From contig NZ_AKIW01000082.1 of NCBI RefSeq assembly GCF_000282635.1, positions 1 through 48,967 on the forward strand: DNA of 48,967 bases, written 5' to 3'. The DNA is from Variovorax sp. CF313. GTDB taxonomy: Bacteria > Pseudomonadota > Gammaproteobacteria > Burkholderiales > Burkholderiaceae_C. The position numbers were made by a program, and so were the translations under genes. The first letter of the stretch is position 1. Every line of letters starts with the position of its first letter. Positions 1 to 7,851 of this stretch are shown one piece after another. Below the pieces are notes generated by a model that worked only from the letters and a program-made list of their open reading frames with translations, ran no database searches and was not told the origin of the DNA.

Positions 1-15
1 TGATCTTTCTCTTTT

Positions 16-114
16 CAGGAATACCGCGGAACCGGCTTTGCCGGGCCGCCGGTATTGCCCCCGGAAGGGGGTTGGCGCAGCGACACAAAGTGCGCGAAGC
101 CCTGGGGGAGAGCA
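16..114 (+). repeat. Dispersed intergenic repeat, copy A
   Basis: About 99 bp, closely related to 21763-21860 and to the reverse complement of 48877-48967. Shared blocks in order are GGAACCGGCTT-GCCGGGCC, a C-run/G-run hairpin (CCCCC-GGAA-GGGGG here), then GCGACAC-AAGTGCGCGAAGCC and a GGGGG block. It directly abuts the stop codon of the Crp/Fnr gene. The short GC-rich hairpins could stop transcription, but there is no T-tract. No coding potential is seen. Confidence 0.8.
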
Positions 115-831
115 CTAATCGCCCCTGACCTGCGAGACCATGGCTTCGAGGCGGGCCACGTCGGCCACCAGCAGCGCCTTGTCGTCCTTGCGCAGCACGC
201 CGCTGCGCACCAGCACATTGAGCTCGCGCGTCACCTGCTCGCGGTTGGTACTGATCTGGCTGGCCAGCGCCGCATGCCTGGGCGCCGGTTCGAGCCGAGC
301 CTGGTTGTCCTCGACACCGGCTGCGCGGGCCAGGCGCAGCAGTTCGGCATGCAGCCGGTTCTGCACGCCGAGGGTGCTCAGGTCGATGACGCGCTCCGAC
401 AGCTGGCGCACCAATGACGCCAGCCTCAGCATCACCCGCTCGGCCACCAGCGGCTCATCGCGCAGCAGGGCCATGAAGGCGGCGCGGTCGAGGCTGGCGA
501 CCACGCTGGGCTCCAGCGTGACCACGTCGGCGGAGCGCGGGCCGCCGTCGATGGCGGCGATATCGCCGAAGTGCTCGCCGGCTTCGGAATCGCGGAAGGT
601 GACCTGCCGGCCGTTGGCCGAATAGGTCGTCACCCGCACCCGGCCCGACACCAGCAGGAACACCTCGCCCTGCTGCTCGGCGCGCAGCAACAAGGGCTTG
701 CCGGCCTCCACGCTGTGCCACAGGCATTGCTGGGCCAGCAGATCCAGGCGCCGATCGGAAAGGCCTCCGAGCAGTGCGATCTGGCGCAGTGCAAGGCTGG
801 AGCGGGGAGAGGAAGGTTCAGGTTTGGCCAT
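115..831 (-). CDS. Crp/Fnr family transcriptional regulator
   Basis: A 238-residue cytosolic regulator with an N-terminal cyclic-nucleotide-binding beta-roll (about residues 15-130) and a C-terminal winged helix-turn-helix (about 165-230). In the phosphate-binding cassette, G89-D90 and P98-R99-S100-A101 are visible. The Arg-Ser-Ala resembles the cAMP-contacting segment of E. coli CRP, although the usual Gly-Glu is Gly-Asp. No N-terminal cysteine cluster is seen, so an Fnr-type iron-sulfur sensor is unlikely. The gene is divergent from a nucleotide cyclase gene starting at 888, which makes it a candidate receptor for that enzyme's product (inference). The start at 831 gives a normal-length family member. 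An in-frame ATG at 858 would add nine mostly Pro/Ala residues and cannot be excluded. Confidence 0.85.
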   Translation of the reverse strand: MAKPEPSSPRSSLALRQIALLGGLSDRRLDLLAQQCLWHSVEAGKPLLLRAEQQGEVFLLVSGRVRVTTYSANGRQVTFRDSEAGEHFGDIAAIDGGPRSADVVTLEPSVVASLDRAAFMALLRDEPLVAERVMLRLASLVRQLSERVIDLSTLGVQNRLHAELLRLARAAGVEDNQARLEPAPRHAALASQISTNREQVTRELNVLVRSGVLRKDDKALLVADVARLEAMVSQVRGD

Positions 832-887
832 GCCGGGGGTCGGTGGGGGCGCGCGCATTATGCTCGGGTGCCGCTTCGAACCCGTTC

Positions 888-2546
888 ATGGACAGACGTT
901 CCCTCCGCACCCCTTCGGGCCCCATTTTTCCGCTGAGACCGCCGACACGGCGCAATCTCCGCTGGGCGAGCGGGCTGGTGCTGATGGCCTACGTCACGGC
1001 GCACCTGCTGAACCATTCGCTGGGCATCTATTCCTTTGCCGCGGCCGAGACCGTGCTGCGTGGCGTGCAGAAGTTCTGGCACAGCCTGCCGGGCACGGTA
1101 CTGCTGTATGGCGCGGCCGCCGTGCACCTGGCGCTGGCCGTGGTCGCCCTGTGGGAGCGCCGCACGCTGCGCATGCCGCCGCTCGAAGGCCTGCGCGTGC
1201 TGCTCGGCTTCGCGCTGCCGCTGCTGCTGGCCACGCACCTCACGGCCATGCGCGGCGCCTACCTGGCCTATGGCATCGAAGGCTCGTACGTGCGTGTGGT
1301 CTGGGGGTTGTGGGACTGGCAAGGCGCGGCCGCACAGCTCGTGATGATGCTCGCAGCCTGGGTCCACGGCTGCCTGGGCCTGCACTTCGCGCTGCGGGTG
1401 AAACCGGCCTGGCGGCGCTTCTCCCATCTGCTGCTGGCCGTTGCGGTGGCGCTGCCGCTGACGGCGGCGATGGGCTTCGTGTCGATGGGGCGCGAGTTCC
1501 AGTGGACCGGCGTGCCGCCGGTCACGCTGCCGACGCCCGCGCAGGGCAGGGCGCTCAATGCGGCCGAAGGCGGCATCAAGTGGTTCTACGGCCTGGCGTT
1601 GGTCGCGCTGCTCGCGGCGCGCTGGGGACGCAACGGCTTGGCACGCTGGTCGCGGCAGCCCTCCGTGGCGCTGCGCTATCCCGGTCGCACGGTGCAGGTG
1701 CCGCGCGGCTGGAGCGTGCTGGAGGCAAGCCGCTCACACGGCATCGCACACGTCTCGATCTGCGGCGGACGTGCGCGCTGCTCGACCTGCCGCGTGCGCG
1801 TGGCCGGCCAGGCCGAGCACATCGGCGAGCCCGGCCGCGACGAGCAGCGCACGCTCGAACGCGTGCGCGCACCGGCCGACGTGCGCCTGGCCTGCCAGCT
1901 GCGCCCACGCGGCGACATCGAGGTCACGCCGCTGTTCGCGCCGCTGCCCAACGAAGGCCGGCCCGCGCCGGTCGGCAGCTTCGGGCGCGAGCGCGACGTG
2001 GCGATCCTGTTCGTCGACCTGCGGCGCTGGTCGGGCCTGTCGGAGCGGCAGTGGCCCTTCGACCTGGCCTATGTGCTCGACCGCTACTTCGCCACCGTGG
2101 GTGCAGCCGTGCGCGAGAGCGGCGGCGTGCCCAACCAGTTCATCGGCGACAGCGTGATGGCGATCTTCGGGCTCGAGTGCGACCTTCCCACCGCCTGCAG
2201 GCAGGCGCTGTGCGCCACCGAACTGATCGGCCAGCGCATGGACGCATGGAGCGAAGGCTTCGAGGCGCAATTCGGCCAACGGCTGGAGTTCGGCATGGGG
2301 CTGCATGCAGGCCGGGCCGCGGTGGGTGAAGTGGGCTACCTGGAGACCACGACCTTCACCGCCATCGGCGAAGTGGTCAACACCGCGAGCCGGCTGCAGG
2401 ACCACTCGAAGACCGCGGCATCGCGCCTCGTCGTGTCGCTGTTCGCGGCCGAGCAAGCCGGCGCAGCGGATGCGATGGGCGCAGTCGAAACGCTCACCGT
2501 GCGCGGCCGCTCCGAACCGCTCGAAGTGCTCCGCGCACCTGCTTGA
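888..2546 (+). CDS. Membrane-anchored [2Fe-2S] ferredoxin / class III nucleotide cyclase
   Basis: A 552-residue three-part protein. The N-terminal ~250 residues contain several hydrophobic helices resembling a membrane cytochrome-type domain. Residues about 270-350 form a ferredoxin domain with cluster ligands C292-x5-C298-x2-C301-x34-C336. Residues about 370-550 are a class III adenylate/guanylate cyclase catalytic domain. It has metal-binding D377 (VDLRR) and D421 (FIGDS) and the transition-state Asn/Arg of VVNTASR. The position that normally carries the adenine-recognising Lys before FIGD is Gln417, so substrate and activity are uncertain. The architecture suggests cyclic-nucleotide synthesis controlled by redox state at the membrane (inference). 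ATG 888 is chosen because upstream in-frame codons overlap the divergent regulator gene and encode unlike sequence. Confidence 0.85.
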   Translation: MDRRSLRTPSGPIFPLRPPTRRNLRWASGLVLMAYVTAHLLNHSLGIYSFAAAETVLRGVQKFWHSLPGTVLLYGAAAVHLALAVVALWERRTLRMPPLEGLRVLLGFALPLLLATHLTAMRGAYLAYGIEGSYVRVVWGLWDWQGAAAQLVMMLAAWVHGCLGLHFALRVKPAWRRFSHLLLAVAVALPLTAAMGFVSMGREFQWTGVPPVTLPTPAQGRALNAAEGGIKWFYGLALVALLAARWGRNGLARWSRQPSVALRYPGRTVQVPRGWSVLEASRSHGIAHVSICGGRARCSTCRVRVAGQAEHIGEPGRDEQRTLERVRAPADVRLACQLRPRGDIEVTPLFAPLPNEGRPAPVGSFGRERDVAILFVDLRRWSGLSERQWPFDLAYVLDRYFATVGAAVRESGGVPNQFIGDSVMAIFGLECDLPTACRQALCATELIGQRMDAWSEGFEAQFGQRLEFGMGLHAGRAAVGEVGYLETTTFTAIGEVVNTASRLQDHSKTAASRLVVSLFAAEQAGAADAMGAVETLTVRGRSEPLEVLRAPA

Positions 2547-2657
2547 TCGCCGAAAGCGGTGCGCAAACGCACAGCGTGAATCACGATGCGGTTTCACACT
2601 GCATCTCGTGGCAACGACGAATGTCCGCCGCCCACACAGACATCCAAAGGGACTCCC

Positions 2658-3014
2658 ATGAACACCAGGCAACTCATCGCCGCTTCCGCCGCCGCTCTCG
2701 CCCTGCTGGGCGCCGCCGGCGCACATGCCGAAAGCTACGAAGGCGTGCAGGCCATCATCCCGTTCGCCAGCCGTGCCGACGTGAAGGCCGAAGCCATTGC
2801 CGCCGCGCGCGAGGGCAACCGCTACTCGGACAGCGCCGCCGAAGGCACCGTGGCCGTCAACTCCACGCTCGACCGCAGCGCCGTGCGCGACCAGGCCGTG
2901 GCCGCCGCGCACAACCCGCTGCAAAGCCTCGATCGCCGCGCCTTCTACCGCGACGAAGTGCCCTCGGCCTACAAGAAGCCGACGGTTTCGTTCACGCGCC
3001 AGGCCGGCCTGTAA
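2658..3014 (+). CDS. Small exported protein, DUF4148-like
   Basis: A 118-residue protein with a clear Sec signal peptide (MNTRQLIAAS..., predicted cut after AHA, about residue 23). The mature part is hydrophilic and alternates Ala, Arg and Glu, with a segment SRADVKAEAIAAAREGN like the SRAxVxAE motif of small periplasmic DUF4148 proteins common in Burkholderiales. The DUF match is by eye and tentative; function is unknown. ATG 2658 is chosen because it starts exactly at the signal peptide and follows AAAGGGA; the in-frame ATG at 2586 would place an unlikely hydrophilic leader in front. A strong inverted repeat follows the stop. Confidence 0.7.
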   Translation: MNTRQLIAASAAALALLGAAGAHAESYEGVQAIIPFASRADVKAEAIAAAREGNRYSDSAAEGTVAVNSTLDRSAVRDQAVAAAHNPLQSLDRRAFYRDEVPSAYKKPTVSFTRQAGL

Positions 3015-3020
3015 ACAGCA

Positions 3021-3053
3021 GCGCGGCCCTGCTCCGCCGGCTCAGGGCCGCGC
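3021..3053. terminator. Bidirectional terminator-like hairpin between convergent genes
   Basis: Perfect 11-bp inverted repeat GCGCGGCCCTG / CAGGGCCGCGC with an 11-nt loop, lying between the convergent genes ending at 3014 and 3042 and overlapping the last codons of the latter. It lacks a T-tract, so its efficiency as an intrinsic terminator is uncertain. Confidence 0.5.
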
Positions 3054-4103
3054 ACCTTCCCAGGCGTCCTGCAGCAAGGAGCGGATCGCAGCGCGCTCCA
3101 GCGGGCGCGGATTGGGATATTGGTTCTTGAGCGCGTGCTCGCAGGCCAGGTCGAGGTCCGATTCCTTCATGCCGATGTCGCGCAGCGCGACCGGCGCGCC
3201 GTTGTCGCGCGCGAGGTCGTACACGGCCTGCGCGGCGCTGCTCCCCCCCAGTGCCTTCGCGATGCGCGCCATGGCCTGCGGCGCCGCCTCGGCGTTGTAG
3301 GCAAGTGCGTGCGGCAGCACGATGGTATGGGTCTCGGCGTGCGGCAGGTTGAAGCTGCCCCCCAGCGTGTGGCACAGCTTGTGGTGCAGCGCCATGCCGA
3401 CATTGCCGAGCACCGTGCCGCAGAGCCATGCGCCGTAAAGCGCATCGCCGCGGGCGCCCGGATCGTGTGGCGTGGCGCGGATGGCGGGCAACGCGCGGCC
3501 CAGTGCGGCAATGCCTTCCTGCGCCATCAGGTCCATGATCGGATTCGAATCGACCGCGTAGAGCCCTTCGGCCGCATGCGCGATGGCGTTGATGCCGCTG
3601 GTCACGCTGATGCCCACGGGCAGGCTCGAAGACAGCTCGGGATCGTAGATCACCGTGCGCGGCAGCACCCTGAAGTCCTTGCCCGTCTTCTTCATGCCGG
3701 CTTCCGTGATGCCGTAGATCGGCGTCATCTCGGAGCCCGCGTAGGTGGTCGGGATGGCGAGGATCGGCAGGCCCGAATCGAGCGCAATGGCCTTGCCCAG
3801 CCCGGTGGTCGAACCACCGCCGATGGCCACGGCGCAATCCGCGCCCAGCCGGGCCGCCACCTCGCGCGCCTCGCGCGCGGTCTCGATGGGCACGTGCATC
3901 ACGGCGCGATCGAACACACCGGCCGCATGGCTGCCGAGCATGTCGGCCACGCGCTCGGCCTGCGGGCGCTGCTCGGGCGTGGACAGCACGAGCGCCCGGC
4001 GCGCACCGAGCGCATCGATCTCGCGCGCCAGGTGCTGCAGCGAACCGGCGCCGAACACCACGCGCTGCGGCACGCTGTTGTAGACGAACGAGGGGATGGT
4101 CAT
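3042..4103 (-). CDS. Maleylacetate reductase (iron-containing alcohol dehydrogenase family)
   Basis: A 353-residue protein, the normal length of maleylacetate reductases, which reduce maleylacetate to 3-oxoadipate with NAD(P)H at the end of hydroxyquinol, chlorocatechol and hydroquinone pathways. The N-terminal FVYNSVPQRVVFGAG, the nucleotide-binding GGGSTTGLGKA and the IPTTYAGSEMTP segment are typical. In the C-terminal metal domain, HKLCHTLGG and LPHAETHTIVLPH supply conserved histidines. ATG 4103 fits family starts; an upstream in-frame ATG at 4154 adds unrelated residues. It stands alone, but the product can feed PcaIJ and PcaF at 18220-20819, and the substrate can come from the dioxygenase operon near 30 kb. 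Another iron-type dehydrogenase activity is the alternative. Confidence 0.85.
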   Translation of the reverse strand: MTIPSFVYNSVPQRVVFGAGSLQHLAREIDALGARRALVLSTPEQRPQAERVADMLGSHAAGVFDRAVMHVPIETAREAREVAARLGADCAVAIGGGSTTGLGKAIALDSGLPILAIPTTYAGSEMTPIYGITEAGMKKTGKDFRVLPRTVIYDPELSSSLPVGISVTSGINAIAHAAEGLYAVDSNPIMDLMAQEGIAALGRALPAIRATPHDPGARGDALYGAWLCGTVLGNVGMALHHKLCHTLGGSFNLPHAETHTIVLPHALAYNAEAAPQAMARIAKALGGSSAAQAVYDLARDNGAPVALRDIGMKESDLDLACEHALKNQYPNPRPLERAAIRSLLQDAWEGARP

Positions 4104-4239
4104 GGCTTTGCTGTCTCTCGAATGTTCATGAGGCAACCGGTGCCGGCTGCCCATCGCGCGAGTATCCCGCCGGGCCGCTCCTCATTCAACAACAGGAGTG
4201 GAAAGGACTTTTCCGCTTACCCGATCGAGAAGCTCCTCC

Positions 4240-5277
4240 TCAGGCCGGCGAGACCCGCACCGTGCAGATCTGGCGGCTTTCGTCGATCGCGAAGCGCACC
4301 GGCAGGAAGCGCTCGATCACCGCGCAGTTGGTGCGCGTGTGCTCCGTCACCTCGCTGCAGGTGAAGGCGCAGGCCTTCTTGCCCTGCCAGGCGGCGAGCG
4401 CCAGCAGCAGCGCCAGCTGATCCGCGAGATGCGGGCCGACCGCGGCCTCGCTCTTCTGGAATTCGCGCAGCTCCTTCACCAAGCCATGCGCCACCTGCTC
4501 GGCGCTCAGCGACTTCTCCCCGAAGGCCGTGAACACCTCGGTGACGTGCTCGTACGCCAGCGTCGCCAGCAACGCGTTGCCGGGGCCTTCGTTCTGGCGC
4601 GCAGTGCCGAAACGCAGCTGCTCGCTGGACCAGCCCATCGCGCCGCCCAGCGTGTCGAGCTCGCGCGTCGGCACATGGCGCGGCAGCCCGGGCGCCAGGC
4701 ATTCGGCATGGCTCGACCGATGTTCGCCGCGCGCCATCAGGTCGAAGGGCTGCAGCGCGCCGGCCGCAGGAACGATCGTCGCCTCTGCCTCGCCACCACC
4801 GGCCGGATAGAAGCCGCAGCGGCGCAGCGTCAGCTGCAGGTCGGCGCCCAGCCGGCGCACCAATGGCGCGAAGGCACGCTCCAGGAAATGGAACGGCGGT
4901 GCCATCGGGTTGTGCGTGCCACCGCTCAGGTGCACGCGGCTGGCCGCACCGGCGAGCAGCAGCGGCGGCAGCACGGTCTGCAGCACCAGCATGCAGCTGC
5001 CCGCGCTGGCGATCGAAAAGCGGTACTCGCCCGCGCGCACCGGGCCGGGCGCGAAGCGCAGCGACTGCGAGCCGAGCTGCGCGCCCTCCACCTTCGCGCC
5101 GCTGATTTCAGCGGCCGCGTTCACGCACGCGAGGTGCTGGCGCATCAGGCCCGGCTTGGCGCGGCCGGCACGGATCTTCTCGATGGACAGCGGCTGGCCC
5201 GTGGCCGCCGACAGCGCGAGGCTGGTGCGCAGGATCTGGCCGCCGCCCTCGCCCAGCGAGCCGTCGAGGTCAACCAT
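4240..5277 (-). CDS. rtcA: RNA 3'-terminal phosphate cyclase RtcA
   Basis: A 345-residue enzyme that converts RNA 3'-phosphate (and 2'-phosphate) ends to 2',3'-cyclic phosphates using ATP. N-terminal DGSLGEGGGQILRTSLAL and KIRAGRAKPGL are hallmark RtcA sequences. GGTHNPMAPP, FYPAGGGE and the C-terminal NCAVIERFLPVRF also fit. His313 in TEHTRTN aligns with the His that is adenylylated in E. coli RtcA. E. coli RtcA has 338 residues, so the length is normal. The ATG at 5277 overlaps the 3' end of the nucleotidyltransferase gene by 8 bp, indicating translational coupling. It is the last gene of the minus-strand RNA-repair operon. Confidence 0.95.
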   Translation of the reverse strand: MVDLDGSLGEGGGQILRTSLALSAATGQPLSIEKIRAGRAKPGLMRQHLACVNAAAEISGAKVEGAQLGSQSLRFAPGPVRAGEYRFSIASAGSCMLVLQTVLPPLLLAGAASRVHLSGGTHNPMAPPFHFLERAFAPLVRRLGADLQLTLRRCGFYPAGGGEAEATIVPAAGALQPFDLMARGEHRSSHAECLAPGLPRHVPTRELDTLGGAMGWSSEQLRFGTARQNEGPGNALLATLAYEHVTEVFTAFGEKSLSAEQVAHGLVKELREFQKSEAAVGPHLADQLALLLALAAWQGKKACAFTCSEVTEHTRTNCAVIERFLPVRFAIDESRQICTVRVSPA

Positions 5278-6118
5278 GCGCAGCCCCCTGTTCTTGTTTG
5301 TCGAAGCGCAGCACCGTCTCGTGCAGGAACGCGTCGAGGCCGGCCTCTTCGGCCTGCGGCAGCGGCGTGACCGGCTCGGCCGCGTTGGCCGCCAGCTCCG
5401 ACTCGATGAACGCATGGATGCCGGGCCAGCGCGGGCTGGTCGCGGCCTCTGCGGCGCGCATCTTCACCTCGAGCAGCGCGTTGATCTCGTCGATCAGCGT
5501 GGCGTCACGTGCCGCATCGAGCGTGCGCTGCGCCAGGTCGGCGAAGCGCATCGGCGGCACGCCGGGCTGCGAGCGGATCCAGCGCGCGGCCAGCAGCGGG
5601 CGCAGCACGTAGAGATACTTCTTGTAGCGCACCTCGCCGGCCTGCAGATGCTCGCGGAAATTCTTCTTCGCCATCGAGCTGTAGTGGTGCCAGCCGCGCG
5701 CGTTGGAGAACACCGCCTCCGACAGCGCGCGGAAACGCGGCATCGCCACCATGTCGTCGCGGTACACGATGGGCGAGCGCAGCCACTCGAGCAGCGTCGG
5801 GTTCGACTCGCGCATCAGGCCCAGCGCCTTGCGCAGGTCCCAGCCGTTGATGTCGAGGTCGCCGCTGATCGGCACCTCGATCACGTCGCGGCGCGGCCGC
5901 ACCGTGAGGTACCACGGCAGCCGGTTGACGTAGATGAAGCGCACGTCGTAGTCGCTGTCGGGCGAGGCGAAGCCCCAGCCGCGGCTGCCGGATTCACAGG
6001 CGAACAGCACGCTCACGTCGTTCTTCGCTTCGATGTCGCGCAGGGCGTCCATGATCTGCGCGCGCATGGCGGGCTCGATGGGGTGGGCGGAGCGCAGGAA
6101 TTCCTTTTCGGTGTTCAT
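5270..6118 (-). CDS. RlaP-like DNA-polymerase-beta-fold nucleotidyltransferase
   Basis: A 282-residue protein of the COG3541/RlaP type, a nucleotidyltransferase family known to sit beside RNA ligases and RNA repair genes. The signature is G44-S45-R46-G-W-G followed by the acidic DSDYD, with D56 and D58 as likely metal-binding residues. The helical remainder includes SNPTLLEWL and KKYLYVLRPLLAARWI. It probably transfers nucleotides to an RNA end or a protein; the substrate is not known from sequence. ATG 6118 is preferred. The ORF continues upstream through a Glu/Lys-rich leader (MREEEKKKV) that is mostly ribosome-binding purine sequence. It overlaps rtcA by 8 bp and follows RNase Z by 26 bp. 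Confidence 0.85.
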   Translation of the reverse strand: MNTEKEFLRSAHPIEPAMRAQIMDALRDIEAKNDVSVLFACESGSRGWGFASPDSDYDVRFIYVNRLPWYLTVRPRRDVIEVPISGDLDINGWDLRKALGLMRESNPTLLEWLRSPIVYRDDMVAMPRFRALSEAVFSNARGWHHYSSMAKKNFREHLQAGEVRYKKYLYVLRPLLAARWIRSQPGVPPMRFADLAQRTLDAARDATLIDEINALLEVKMRAAEAATSPRWPGIHAFIESELAANAAEPVTPLPQAEEAGLDAFLHETVLRFDKQEQGAAHG

Positions 6119-6144
6119 GACTTTCTTCTTTTCTTCTTCTCTCA

Positions 6145-7104
6145 TCAGGCTCGGGTGACGGCCACGTTGCCGGCACTGTCGAGTTCGTAAACGTCCAGGT
6201 CGTTGGCCAGGAACGCATGCCCGCGGTAATGCACCTGCGTCTCCCCCATCAGCGCCGCCATGCCCTCTTCGTTCTGGTGGCGTGCGCTGAAATGCGTGAG
6301 GACCAGGTTCGGCACCTCCACGGCTTGCGCGAACTCGGCCAGCATGCGCGCGGAACTGTGCATCGGCCCGGGGCCGACCTTGTCGAGCGCATCCTGCGTG
6401 AAGGTGGCCTCGTGGACCAGCAGCTGAGCACCCCGGCAGGCGTCGCGCAGCAGCGCGGGCTCTGCGTTGTCGCCGCCCAGCACGGCGACGGCCGTGTCGA
6501 CCTGCGTTTCCGTGTAGTCGGCACTGCGCAGCACATCGCCGTTGAAGGGCACGTCCTCGCCGGTCTGCAGCGCGCGCCATGCGGGGCCGGGCGGAAGGCC
6601 GGCGGCCCGCAGCGCATCGGCCTTCAGCCGCACGCGCCGCGTCTCGACCTGCACGCGATAGGCGTGGCTCGGTACGCGATGCCGCAACAGGTGACGCTCG
6701 ATGCGCACGCCGGGCGCTTCGTACACCAGCGCCTGGTTCTCCAGATCGACGTGCTCCACCTCGTAGGGCAGGTGCAGGTCGGTCAGTTGGCGCGTGGCTT
6801 CGAACCACTCCCACACCGGCAGCGGCGCGATCAGCTTCAGCGGCTTCGTGCGCTTGTTCATGCCCGCGCTCGCGAGCAACCCCGGCAGGCCATAGCAGTG
6901 GTCGCCGTGCACGTGCGTGATGCAGACGGCGGCCAGGTCGTTCAGCGACAGCGGCGTTTGCAGCACGCGATGCTGCGTGCCTTCGCCGCAGTCGACCAGG
7001 AACCAGTCGGCGCCGAGCACCGTCTGCACCGCGAGGCCCGAGACGTTGCGGTGGCGCGTGGGGGTGCCGGAGGAGGTTCCCAGGAAAGTCAGCTTCATCA
7101 TCAT
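6145..7104 (-). CDS. rnz: Ribonuclease Z (tRNA 3' endonuclease, metallo-beta-lactamase fold)
   Basis: A 319-residue zinc hydrolase. The metal site is H64-V-H66-G-D68-H69, preceded by the DCGEGTQHRVLQTPLSLNDL segment typical of RNase Z. Later motifs include LGGDN, LVHEATF and LTHFSARH. RNase Z removes 3' trailers from tRNA precursors. Its place between a zinc-ribbon protein and a nucleotidyltransferase in an RNA-repair operon suggests trimming of damaged or tRNA-like 3' ends before repair (inference). Three successive ATG codons (7104, 7101, 7098) begin the frame; the first is given, and the true start may be a codon or two later. It begins 5 bp downstream of the preceding stop. Confidence 0.92.
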   Translation of the reverse strand: MMMKLTFLGTSSGTPTRHRNVSGLAVQTVLGADWFLVDCGEGTQHRVLQTPLSLNDLAAVCITHVHGDHCYGLPGLLASAGMNKRTKPLKLIAPLPVWEWFEATRQLTDLHLPYEVEHVDLENQALVYEAPGVRIERHLLRHRVPSHAYRVQVETRRVRLKADALRAAGLPPGPAWRALQTGEDVPFNGDVLRSADYTETQVDTAVAVLGGDNAEPALLRDACRGAQLLVHEATFTQDALDKVGPGPMHSSARMLAEFAQAVEVPNLVLTHFSARHQNEEGMAALMGETQVHYRGHAFLANDLDVYELDSAGNVAVTRA

Positions 7105-7109
7105 CTCAA

Positions 7110-7754
7110 TCACTCCCTGCGCATCAATGCGCTCTTCGCGGCGTCCGCGGCGACCCGTGCCCAACTGAAGTACCGGCGCCCGCCTTCCGGACGGGCCGCC
7201 ATGAATGCGTTGAGCCTTTCGAGATTCTCCGCGCCTCCCCAGCGGCCCATCGTCTGGATCGCCACGACGCGCAGGCTCCACCATTTGCTTTCAAGCGCGG
7301 CATCGACTTCGGCCACGGCTCGCGCATTCGGTTTCACCGCGCCCAACGCGCGAAGACGATCCGTCTGCTCGCGCAGGAGGTTTGCACCCGGTGCCGCATT
7401 GAACAGGCGCTCGCGTCGCGCGCGGCGGCATGCCAGGCATCGCACGGCGCGGCTGTCGATATGTCCGTGCACCACTTCGTACCACCACTTCTGCTGCTTC
7501 GCCGTCCACAGTTCTTCGGCCCCGCAATCGCGGCAGGTGAAGGGACGCGCAACATAGAAGTCCGGCAGCAATCCGTAGGTGTTGTTGTACTTCCGCAGGA
7601 CGAGCCGATCCGCCGGCTCGCAGCCGATCGCAAATGCGAAGGCCGGCCGCGGCAGGCGGACATCCGGCAAGCGCAGACGTGCAGCCGACGCAGCCGCGCG
7701 TTCGAGGCGACGCGCCTTGATTTCGGCGCGGCGTTGCTTGTTGCTTTTCTTCAT
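7110..7754 (-). CDS. Uncharacterised zinc-ribbon protein of the RNA-repair operon
   Basis: A 214-residue protein. The first ~30 residues are highly basic (MKKSNKQRRAEIKARRLERAA) and could contact RNA. Residues about 70-115 carry a treble-clef or zinc-ribbon motif, FTCRDCGAE ... VRCLACRRARR, with the intervening WTAKQQKWWYEVVHG like the probable zinc-ribbon family that has CxxC-x(30)-CxxC. The C-terminal ~80 residues are helical and resemble a HEAT-like repeat pair (VAIQTMGRWGGAENLERLNAF). I do not recognise an enzymatic motif. Tight spacing to RNase Z (5 bp) and position downstream of rtcB argue for a role in RNA recognition or in bringing the enzymes together. This is inference. Confidence 0.75.
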   Translation of the reverse strand: MKKSNKQRRAEIKARRLERAAASAARLRLPDVRLPRPAFAFAIGCEPADRLVLRKYNNTYGLLPDFYVARPFTCRDCGAEELWTAKQQKWWYEVVHGHIDSRAVRCLACRRARRERLFNAAPGANLLREQTDRLRALGAVKPNARAVAEVDAALESKWWSLRVVAIQTMGRWGGAENLERLNAFMAARPEGGRRYFSWARVAADAAKSALMRRE

Positions 7755-7851
7755 CTTTCAAACCTTCGCAATACGTACGGTGTTGCGAAAGCGGGCCCAG
7801 ACCCTTCCTCCTACAACACCGCCCCCACGAGGCCGCCGATCGGCCTCGTTC

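Noticed and set aside
3042..4103. Maleylacetate reductase as last gene of the RNA-repair operon
   Set aside because: It is in the same direction but 136 bp downstream of rtcA and biochemically unrelated; read-through cannot be excluded but is not supported.
3120..4364. Long plus-strand reading frame opposite maleylacetate reductase
   Set aside because: It is an antisense shadow of a well-matched enzyme gene, rich in Arg/His/Gln with no domain or start signal.
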